Assembly (NCBI GenBank): GCA_049513975.1
Contig: JBEKVM010000113.1
Location: 1 to 17,823, forward strand
Source: JBEKOF01 sp049513975
GTDB taxonomy: Bacteria; Verrucomicrobiota; Verrucomicrobiia; Limisphaerales; Palsa-1400
Length of the DNA: 17,823 nt
Direction of reading: 5' to 3'
Shown: one piece after another, positions 7,541-12,307 of the stretch
Layout: every line of letters begins with the position of its first letter
Numbering within the stretch: the first letter of the stretch is position 1
Position numbers and translations under genes: made by a program
The notes under the pieces: model-generated
The model's input: only the letters and a program-made list of their open reading frames with translations
Told to the model about the DNA's origin: nothing
Databases searched by the model: none

Positions 7541-7581
7541 CCCCATAGCGTATCACCCGCCAATCGCGTAATTTCTCGTCT
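7541..7581 (+). promoter_or_regulatory. Leader shared with the 6920 gene, before 7582
   Basis: CCCCATAGCG at 7541-7550 followed by GCGTAA and GTCTATG aligns with CCCCATAGCG at 6873-6882 and the bases up to ATG 6920. The left arm of the palindrome is degenerate here (GGGGT at 7524-7528), though the segment CAGGGTTATACCCC remains partly palindromic. TTATAC at 7536-7541 could serve as a -10 box. Inferred from similarity of the two leaders only. Confidence 0.35.
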
Positions 7582-7797
7582 ATGAACATCCTCATTGAAA
7601 ACGCGGAGACCCACGAATTCCTGGCCAGCGACGGTCGTTGGACAAAGAAATCGAGCCTGGGCGCAAGTTTTGCCACCACGCGAGCCGCCCAAACCGCAGC
7701 CAAAAAAGAGCCGATCGGCAAGTTTAATATTGTTGGCCAATTTGACCGGTCTGAACAATTCTTCAACTTGGATTGCGGGAGCGACAAGGGTGCTTGA
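7582..7797 (+). CDS. Small orphan protein, 71 aa
   Basis: A compact protein starts MNILIENAETHEFLASDGRW, has a helical Ala/Lys segment (about 30-43, ATTRAAQTAAKKEP) and ends IGKFNIVGQFDRSEQFFNLD plus a short Gly/Lys tail. Alternating beta-like segments around one helix suggest a small alpha/beta domain. I recall similar short hypothetical proteins in Verrucomicrobia but know no function. There is no transmembrane span or signal peptide. No Shine-Dalgarno sequence precedes the ATG. The antisense frame (7186-7758) is a shadow. The next gene, the RRM protein, is convergent and its terminator sits between the two. Confidence 0.65.
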   Translation: MNILIENAETHEFLASDGRWTKKSSLGASFATTRAAQTAAKKEPIGKFNIVGQFDRSEQFFNLDCGSDKGA

Positions 7798-7910
7798 TTC
7801 GGCTTGCGCGTGCTGTCATCGTTCTCCTTTCAAAGCCGGCAAGCGACCTCGCCTTCGACTTCTCTGTGTTGTTCATTCATGGCTGGCTGACCGGCGATTG
7901 GGACGGACCA

Positions 7911-7950
7911 AAAGACGAAAAGGCGGAGTCCGGCTTTCACCGAACCCCGC
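7911..7950 (-). terminator. Rho-independent terminator of the RRM gene
   Basis: On the minus strand GCGGGGTTCGG (7950-7940) pairs over 11 positions with CCGGACTCCGC (7933-7923), including two G-T pairs, around a 6-base loop. It is followed by CTTTTCGTCTTT. It begins 17 bases after the stop codon of the RRM gene. Confidence 0.8.
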
Positions 7951-7967
7951 TTGAAAATCCAAATCGC

Positions 7968-8285
7968 TTAATAGCGACGACCAGCGCCGCCGCCGCTATA
8001 TTCGCGGTGGCCACCGCTGCCGCCTGGGGCGCGTTCTTCACGCGGCTTGGCAACATTGACGGTGAGGGCGCGTCCGCCCATATCCTTGCCGTTCAGGGCA
8101 TCAGTCGCCTTCTGCGCCTCCTCGTCCGTGCTCATGGTCACGAATCCAAAGCCGCGGGGACGATTGGTCACGCGATCCATTATCAGGGTGGTTTCGCTGA
8201 CCGTGCCGTGCGCGGCGAAGGTGTCTCGCAGGTCATTTTCAGTGGTGTCGAAGGAAAGATTCCCGACGAATAATTTATTGTTCAT
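7968..8285 (-). CDS. RRM-domain RNA-binding protein, 105 aa
   Basis: A single RNA recognition motif fills residues 1-80. RNP2 is KLFVGNL (4-10) and RNP1 is RGFGFVTM (44-51), with the beta-alpha-beta layout and the final strand GGRALTVNVAKP (about 70-81). A short Gly/Arg-rich tail ends GGHREYSGGGAGRRY. This is the standard form of bacterial glycine-rich RRM proteins, which bind single-stranded RNA and are often cold-induced. The gene is monocistronic, with its own terminator. TAAAAT lies exactly six bases before the ATG, so the transcript may be leaderless. No long cold-shock-type 5' leader is required by the sequence. The assignment to the family is secure, the physiological role is not known here. 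Confidence 0.95.
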   Translation of the reverse strand: MNNKLFVGNLSFDTTENDLRDTFAAHGTVSETTLIMDRVTNRPRGFGFVTMSTDEEAQKATDALNGKDMGGRALTVNVAKPREERAPGGSGGHREYSGGGAGRRY

Positions 8286-8291
8286 AATGAT

Positions 8292-8297
8292 ATTTTA
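8292..8297 (-). promoter_or_regulatory. -10 box (TAAAAT) of the RRM gene, six bases from the ATG
   Basis: TAAAAT matches the -10 consensus at five of six positions. No clear -35 is found 16-18 bases upstream. The distance predicts transcription starting at or next to the A of the ATG at 8285. Confidence 0.4.
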
Positions 8298-8597
8298 CTG
8301 TCCGACAAACGGTTGCTTTTACAGACTGTTCCCGAATTGCCGGGTCTAAAATCATCACTGAACGACGTTCACCTGAAGATTCACCATGCCTTGAAAGAGA
8401 CAAGCTATCTAACGGACAAAGCGAACATAACTGGTTTTGGCGAAATGGCAACAACTATCGGCAACTATCTTCCAACCCGATCCCGCCTTGGCCGCATGGT
8501 TTTGCCTCCATTCCCTCGTGCATCCTTCTGGTTTTCCCTTGCAGACACCGAGTGGCGGCGCAGCGGAGGTTTGTTTAATGCCGGGCGGGGTTTGGAA
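8298..8597. other. 300-base stretch with no recognisable gene
   Basis: Frames here are short and of poor composition in all six readings. The right part (from about 8545, GACACCGAGTGGCGGCGCAG) resembles intergenic repeat sequence, but no second copy is in the window. The left part, close to 8300, may hold upstream promoter sequence of the RRM gene. Confidence 0.4.
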
Positions 8598-8839
8598 GGG
8601 GCGCATCTTGATACGACCACCATTGGATGGATGGAACCCCTCACCCTAACAACCCGTTACAGAACGCCCGGTGGGGGCACCGGGCCTACAAAATAGGCAC
8701 GTTTTGCGCGGGGAAATGTAGGCCGCGTGCCCTCACGCGGCGGAATGGAAAACCTTTTTTAACGGGCTGGTAACCCTCTCCCCACTTCGTGGGGCGAGGG
8801 CCTTGGCAAATCGCATGGTGGTGGTATCAAGATGCGCCC
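8598..8839. repeat. MITE-like element, GGGCGCATCTTGATAC family, copy 2, carrying a nested element
   Basis: The left end GGGCGCATCTTGATAC... (8598-8622) and right end (8815-8839) are inverted copies over 25 bases, differing at one position. The interior starts with CCCCTCACCCTAAC, is interrupted by the REP pair 8651-8770, then resumes TAACCCTCTCCCC with a hairpin (CCCCAC-TTC-GTGGGG, 8780-8794). Removing the inserted piece and one TAAC restores CCCTAACCCTCTCC, a plausible original sequence. Confidence 0.75.
8651..8770. repeat. BIME-like inverted REP pair nested in the 8598-8839 element
   Basis: Two 8-bp-stem hairpins face each other. GCCCGGTG/CACCGGGC (8666-8685) is followed by CTAC, that is GTAG on the minus strand. 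GCCGCGTG-CCCT-CACGCGGC (8722-8741) is preceded by GTAG on the plus strand. The ends are imperfect inverted repeats (AACCCGTTAC and, inverted, AGCCCGTTAA). TAAC occurs directly on both sides (8647-8650 and 8771-8774), consistent with a target duplication. Confidence 0.8.
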
Positions 8840-8900
8840 GTTTGGAGGCAATCCCGGAGATTTATCTTGCTTAATCCAAAGCAAAGGCGCAGGCTCCGCC

Positions 8901-9119
8901 ATGAAGAAAATCAAAGCTCCTCGCCGCATTGTTCAACCACCTTTGGCTGCCGGTCAACTCTGGCGTATGGCGGGCGCGGATCTTCGAGTGGGAATGGTTG
9001 GGAAATTACTTGTCCATTACAAATTGGGCAAGCCCAATGTCCTCCGCGTCCCCAATTCCTGCAATGTCATTAAAGCCATTGAGGCATACCTGAAGGCGAA
9101 CAAGGCCGTCCTGGCTTAG
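8901..9119 (+). CDS. Small orphan protein, 72 aa
   Basis: A basic protein beginning MKKIKAPRRIVQPPLAAGQL, followed by WRM, a central segment LRVGMVGKLLVHYKLGKP (about 27-44), and ending with a helix (VIKAIEAYLKANKAVLA). ATG 8901 is chosen because the longer frame from 8832 begins inside the right end of the 8598-8839 repeat. I recall very similar short hypothetical proteins in Verrucomicrobia, often in repeat-rich intergenic DNA, but know no function. There is no transmembrane span, no Cys/His metal site and no signal peptide. No strong Shine-Dalgarno sequence is seen. Confidence 0.65.
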   Translation: MKKIKAPRRIVQPPLAAGQLWRMAGADLRVGMVGKLLVHYKLGKPNVLRVPNSCNVIKAIEAYLKANKAVLA

Positions 9120-9414
9120 TCCGGAAACTATTGACGAAAAGCATGTTGCCCATCGTTATTCGGCCAACCGATGCCGGCCGGCTCGATTCGCAGGGATGCG
9201 TGGAAGGAAAAAGGCTTAACCACAGGACGGGGCATTAGTGATAATAAAGCGGGTTCGGAGGTATTTCCCTGAGTTTGTAGGAACTGATGAAGTTCAACCC
9301 CATTTGGGCCGGTGGGGACGTTTTTGGCCGCAGGGGTCGTCTCTCCCGGCATGAATTGTCCATGGAATCGCAAATATGGGGAACGCAGCGGGGAGCATCC
9401 GCGCCGCGCGTGTG
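9120..9414. other. Intergenic stretch with no recognisable gene or repeat
   Basis: All frames are short and poor in composition. Apart from ordinary short palindromes (such as GGCCGG near 9176) I see no structure and no second copy of this sequence in the window. Confidence 0.4.
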
Positions 9415-9438
9415 TTGACCGGCGCCCTCGCCGGTCAA
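9415..9438. repeat. Hairpin with 10-bp perfect stem and CCCT loop
   Basis: The arms TTGACCGGCG and CGCCGGTCAA enclose CCCT, the same tetraloop as the GTAG-class hairpins although the stem is different. No GTAG or GGAG precedes it. An imperfect second stem (ACCGC-GACGG / CCGTC-GA-GCGGT) follows within 30 bases (about 9460-9484). Confidence 0.65.
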
Positions 9439-9540
9439 TATTGGTTGCGAGGATTCCCGACCGCGACGGTTCCGTCGAGCGGTCACCGATAGCTCTGCCC
9501 ATTTGCGCGTGAACCCTGCCTGCCATTGCGCAGCATGGGG

Positions 9541-9697
9541 CAAAGCCATTGGGCGTGTTGCTCCAATCGCGGAGTGCGACCGTCCTCGGTCGCAGCATTA
9601 TCCAAACCTGCTTCTGTTCACAAATTCGTGCGACATCGGACCTGTCCGGCAACGCTTTTCTCCAGTTTTCGATTTGGGCAACACGCCCCATTGTTTG
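9541..9697. repeat. REP-bearing MITE-like element, GGAG class, copy 2
   Basis: The left end (AAAGCCATTGGGCGTGTTGC and following, 9542-9568) and right end (9667-9696) are inverted over roughly 28 bases with a few mismatches. GGAG at 9571-9574 directly precedes TGCGACCG-TCCT-CGGTCGCA (9575-9594). The hairpin and most of the interior match 6370-6525. The element ends differ in detail between the copies while remaining complementary, which suggests pairing of the ends matters. Confidence 0.8.
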
Positions 9698-9728
9698 ACC
9701 GGTGGCAGTGGCATGGGGGGCATCCCGA

Positions 9729-9868
9729 TGCAGTCGGGACCTGTCCCGCCCGGCGACTCGCCGGCCGGAATTCGAGAGGACCTCCTTTCCAAACCATGGC
9801 TTCGCCCATTTGCGCTTAAATCACGGCGCCCTTTGCGCAGGACGCGACAAAGCTGGAGTTTGACGTCT
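9729..9868. repeat. Short hairpin and half of the CTATAG palindromic element
   Basis: TCCCGA-TGCAG-TCGGGA (9729-9745) is a small hairpin like the one at 15369-15385. Bases of about 9809-9868 (TTGCGCTTAAATCACGGCG, then CCTTTG and AGGACGCGACAAAGCT) match the right part of the elements at 10985-11059 and 15782-15852. The left terminal repeat is missing, so it is a truncated copy. The remaining bases 9869-9978 hold nothing recognisable. Confidence 0.5.
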
Positions 9869-9978
9869 TCCACTTCCATCTGGTCAAACTCTGCCCGTGA
9901 ATCGCCTCCGAAGGATTCGCTTCTTTTTGCCGTTTTTACCCGGCATGATTCGGGCGTCCATTTCCATATTTTTACCCC

Positions 9979-10007
9979 TTGACATACATAGCGCGACAAT
10001 GTAGTAT
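9979..10007 (+). promoter_or_regulatory. Promoter of the PadR operon with an overlapping dyad
   Basis: The -35 box TTGACA is consensus (9979-9984). A 17-base spacer leads to TAGTAT (10002-10007), which matches the -10 consensus at four positions. The start codon begins six bases later, so the mRNA should be leaderless. An inverted repeat TACAT-N9-ATGTA (9985-10003) fills the spacer and overlaps the -10 box. That is the place expected for an autorepressing PadR protein, whose family commonly binds ATGT/ACAT dyads. Confidence 0.75.
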
Positions 10008-10013
10008 GCCCGC

Positions 10014-10346
10014 ATGATTGAAAAAGAACTGGTTGCCGCCTCGACCGAACCCTTGATTCTGTCCCTGCTCTCCAGGGGTGAAAGCTACGGATATGAGCTG
10101 ATTCAACAGGTCAAACGCCTCTCCGGGGACAAAATCAAATGGACGGACGGGATGCTGTACCCAGTGTTGCACCGGATGGAGGATAACGGCTGGATCAAGT
10201 CGCGCTGGGTGGAGATCGAGAACGGGCGCAAGCGCAAATACTACTCAATCAAAAAGGACGGCCACCAAGCTCTCAAGGTCAAGCGCGAACAATGGACCGT
10301 GATTTCTTCCGTTCTCGGCGGCCTATGGAAAGGACAAAATGTTTAA
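10014..10346 (+). CDS. PadR family transcriptional regulator
   Basis: This 110-aa winged-helix protein has the PadR hallmarks: GESYGYELIQQV (22-33), the recognition-helix region WTDGMLYPVLHRMEDNGWIK (43-62) and the wing GRKRKYYSI (71-79). A short C-terminal helix (about 82-105) would make the dimer, so it belongs to the short PadR class. Such regulators bind a dyad in their own promoter and repress it. A suitable dyad overlaps the -10 box here. The gene overlaps the following membrane protein gene by 8 bases, the arrangement usual for PadR/HAAS pairs in which the membrane protein is thought to be the regulated partner. ATG 10014 is the start because the -10 lies six bases upstream and nothing further upstream in frame is plausible. 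Confidence 0.95.
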   Translation: MIEKELVAASTEPLILSLLSRGESYGYELIQQVKRLSGDKIKWTDGMLYPVLHRMEDNGWIKSRWVEIENGRKRKYYSIKKDGHQALKVKREQWTVISSVLGGLWKGQNV

Positions 10347-10932
10347 CCTCGAACAATCAATCGCGGAATGGCGGCGGCAGATGCTCGCCGCTGGCATCAA
10401 AACGCCAGTGCCCCTGGAGGAACTGGAAATCCACCTGCGCGAGGAAATCGAGCGCCAGACCAAATCGGGACTGAGCGAAACGGAAGCCTTCACGACTGCC
10501 CTTCAGAAGATCGGGCAGGCGCAAATGGTCCAAAACGAATTCAAAAAGATTGAAGAAAAAAGGGAAGTTCTCGAACGTAAATTGCTCAAAACCCTGGCCG
10601 TGGTTCTCGCGAGTTCGATTGCGTTGGGCATCGGTTGCATGGTGCTTTCCAAATTCAGCTTTGTCGTAAAGATCATAGTGGGCATGGGGCTGGGCTTTGA
10701 GCTGCCGGTGATCCTGCTGGCGCTGGTCAAAAGCGGCATCCTGAATTACGAGAAAATGGTCGGCCTGCGCCGCTACGCCATTGTCTGGAATTGCATTCTG
10801 GGCGCATGGCTCACCACCCCTGAAATCCTCACCCAGGTGATCATGGCGGTGGTCTTGCAAGTGCTTTTCGAGGTTAGCGCCCGGATCGCCTGGTATTGGC
10901 AGCGCCAGGAGAACAAAGCACGAAGAAGCTAG
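10339..10932 (+). CDS. HAAS-type N-terminal domain fused to the C-terminal half of TatC
   Basis: The protein has 197 aa. Residues 1-80 are soluble and helical (SIAEWRRQM, PLEELEIHLREEIERQ, SETEAFTTALQKIGQAQ, then a charged helix), the pattern of HAAS/permease-prefix domains that accompany PadR genes. Residues 84-187 carry four likely spans. From about 105 onward they align by eye with TatC TM4-TM6: FVVKIIVGMGLGFELPVILL (109-128 region), LRRYAIVWNCILGAWLTTPE (143-162), ILTQVI and LQVLFEVS (173-180). E121 corresponds to the conserved TM4 Glu (E170 in E. coli TatC), TTPE to TPPD, Q166 to the following conserved Gln, and FE (177-178) to the TM6 motif. TatC TM1-2 and the first cytoplasmic loop, which bind the twin-arginine signal, are absent. 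AAAGGA lies four bases before the ATG, inside padR. It is too short to be a translocase, and a sensor or membrane-binding role is inferred. Confidence 0.85.
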   Translation: MFNLEQSIAEWRRQMLAAGIKTPVPLEELEIHLREEIERQTKSGLSETEAFTTALQKIGQAQMVQNEFKKIEEKREVLERKLLKTLAVVLASSIALGIGCMVLSKFSFVVKIIVGMGLGFELPVILLALVKSGILNYEKMVGLRRYAIVWNCILGAWLTTPEILTQVIMAVVLQVLFEVSARIAWYWQRQENKARRS

Positions 10933-10957
10933 ACAATCCGCCACAGACTGCAGGTTA

Positions 10958-10984
10958 TCCGAGGGGTCCGAGGGGTCCGAGGGG
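10958..10984 (+). repeat. Three tandem 9-bp units (TCCGAGGGG)
   Basis: Perfect threefold repetition lies directly against the left end of the palindromic element 10985-11059. The other copy of that element (15782) is preceded by a single related unit, TCCGAAGGGG, so the unit belongs to the element's flank and has expanded here. Confidence 0.8.
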
Positions 10985-11059
10985 TCAAATTATAGCTTGG
11001 GCCGTTTGCGCTTAAATCATGCCGGCCTTTGAGCAGGACGCGACAAAGCTATAGTTTGA
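10985..11059. repeat. Palindromic 75-bp element with CTATAGCTT ends, copy 1
   Basis: The ends TCAAATTATAGCTT (10985-10998) and AAGCTATAGTTTGA (11046-11059) are inverted with one mismatch. The core (TTTGCGCTTAAATCATGCCG, then GCCTTTGAGCAGGACG) matches 15782-15852 and, in part, the tandem array at 3652-4043 and the truncated copies at about 9809 and 15287. Non-coding. Confidence 0.75.
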
Positions 11060-11144
11060 TTTGGCTCACATTGACATGCGAATGCCCCGCCAGGGGCGAC
11101 ATCTTTGTAGAACCCAGACCAATCGGCCTTTCAAGCTCCGTTGG

Positions 11145-11259
11145 CAGCCCGTTAAAAAGGCTCCAGTCCCGCCGCGTGGGGGCACGCGGCCTGCATTGCC
11201 GTCGCAAAGCACGCATCTGTTGCGCCCGGTGCCCTCACCGGGCCTTTTTTAACGGGCTG
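11145..11259. repeat. BIME-like inverted REP pair with perfect ends
   Basis: The terminal repeats CAGCCCGTTAAAAAGGC and, inverted, GCCTTTTTTAACGGGCTG (11242-11259) are identical apart from A-run length. Inside are GCCGCGTG-GGGG-CACGCGGC (11171-11190, followed by CTGC) and GCCCGGTG-CCCT-CACCGGGC (11224-11243). It is the same element as 8651-8770 in the opposite orientation and probably as 3618-3722. This copy has the best preserved ends in the window. Confidence 0.85.
11224..11249 (+). terminator. REP hairpin that fits a rho-independent terminator
   Basis: The 8-bp GC-rich stem GCCCGGTG/CACCGGGC is followed at once by CTTTTTT. On the plus strand this would end transcription leaving the PadR operon, about 290 bases after its stop. 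No closer terminator is seen, so the repeat may serve this role. Confidence 0.5.
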
Positions 11260-11305
11260 TTAGGAGCGAAATCATCTGTGTCCTGTTCAAATCGCTGCCA
11301 ATAAC

Positions 11306-11368
11306 AACCCACCAATCCCGAAGGGATTAAATCACTCGGCCCAGGGTTGGCCGATTCCGAGAGGCAGG
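11306..11368. repeat. Dispersed repeat CACCAATCCCGAAGGGATTA, copy 1
   Basis: The repeat holds the small hairpin AATCCC-GAA-GGGATT followed by AAATCACT, CCCAGGGTTGGCCGATTCCG and AGAGGC. It matches 15607-15662 almost exactly. Its minus-strand translation (SESANPG.SDLIPSGLVG) is a well-known spurious protein in Planctomycetes and Verrucomicrobia, similar to entries once named DUF1589. It is treated as non-coding. Confidence 0.75.
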
Positions 11369-11469
11369 AGATAAAAACGCTGCGGATGGCCCAACCGCCG
11401 GGCGTTGGTCCTGGCCACCAGTAGGGTAAACACCCCATATCAACCGGAAGGTTTCGGCATTATTCTGTA

Positions 11470-12042
11470 TTGAATGATGATTCGAAAGATGGATTGGTGT
11501 TCCGCGCGCTGAAGCAAATTCTCGCCCGGCATGTCGCGGAGGAAGCACCCTCGGCTCTAAACAGCCATGCTCTTGACCAACTCATGGTTTCAGCCATCAC
11601 CCCGGGGCTCCCGCCGCTCCGACCGCAACATGGGTCAGTCCCAGTGGTCTCGGCGGAGGACGCGATTATCAATCGCTTTGAGCCGCTCCTGGTTCACTGC
11701 CCAAGGAACATAAAAGTCCTCGAAACCCTGGCCGAAGCCTACGCGCGGAAAAGAATGTTCGACCAGTCTTTATCCTTTTACCGGCGCGCCCTGGCAATCG
11801 CGGGAGGCAAAAATGCCGCCATCGAAGAGGCGATTGAGGCGACAACGCTGAAGAGATTTGACCTGGAGTTGAGCCAACTCGACCCGAAAGCGTCCGATCA
11901 AGCCGTCCAGCGCGAACGAATCCAGAACCAGCGGTTGGATTACCAATGGCACGAAATGGAGGAGGCCTCACAAAGGGACGACCACCAAGGTGCTGTTTCC
12001 GGGACCGCATCGGGTGAAGTTAAGACCTCATCGGGCTGCTGA
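11470..12042 (+). pseudogene. Internal fragment of a TPR-repeat protein
   Basis: The 190-residue frame opens with TTG 11470. From about residue 62 it reads like the middle of a TPR protein: EDAIINRFEPLLVHCPRNIK, then VLETLAEAYARKRMFDQSLS and FYRRALAIAGGKNAAIEEAI, then LKRFDLELSQLDPKA and a charged helix ending YQWHEMEE (about 158-165). I recall longer Verrucomicrobia proteins in which this segment is preceded by an N-terminal region and followed by several more TPRs. Here the last 25 or so residues (from SQRDDHQG) lose the pattern and stop, so the 3' part is missing. The 5' side abuts a repeat palindrome (11431-11439) and has no normal start. A degraded remnant is most likely. A shortened but expressed protein cannot be excluded. 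Confidence 0.55.
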
Positions 12043-12170
12043 TCGTCGGAACACTCTGCGTCCAGAAAGGGTTGGCAGGGATGCATCCAAGCTTAAAGTG
12101 ATTGTCGGAGTGGAGTAGCGGGATTATGGGCACGGCGGATAATCACGGCACAGCCACGCACAGTTGGCCC

Positions 12171-12295
12171 GCATATTTCACACTCCGATGGCAGCGCCAA
12201 AACAGTGCGCCGCGTGGGGGCACGCGGCCTGCAAACACGTCCGGCGGCTCCTGTAGGCCGCGTGCCCTCACGCGGCGTTTGGGGGTGTGAAATAT
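12171..12295. repeat. Large palindrome: inverted REP pair with GCATATTTCACAC ends
   Basis: Outer ends ATATTTCACAC (12173-12183) and GTGTGAAATAT (12285-12295) are perfectly inverted. Inside, GCCGCGTG-GGGG-CACGCGGC (12209-12228, followed by CTGC) mirrors GCCGCGTG-CCCT-CACGCGGC (12257-12276, preceded by GTAG). The two halves are thus complementary over about 26 bases. The right half, including TGTGAAATAT, recurs at 15403-15445. The convergent ends of the TPR fragment and glycosidase gene flank it. Confidence 0.8.
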
Positions 12296-12307
12296 CCGGG
12301 TTCGAGG

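Noticed and set aside
7186..7758. 190-aa minus-strand frame opposite the 7582 gene
   Set aside because: No domain and poor composition. It runs across palindromes and the better 71-aa forward gene.
9128..9691. 187-aa minus-strand frame (MGRVAQIENWRKALPD...)
   Set aside because: It is a translation of the GGAG-class element. The same peptide pieces appear out of context in frames at 6261-6690, so the similarity comes from the DNA repeat.
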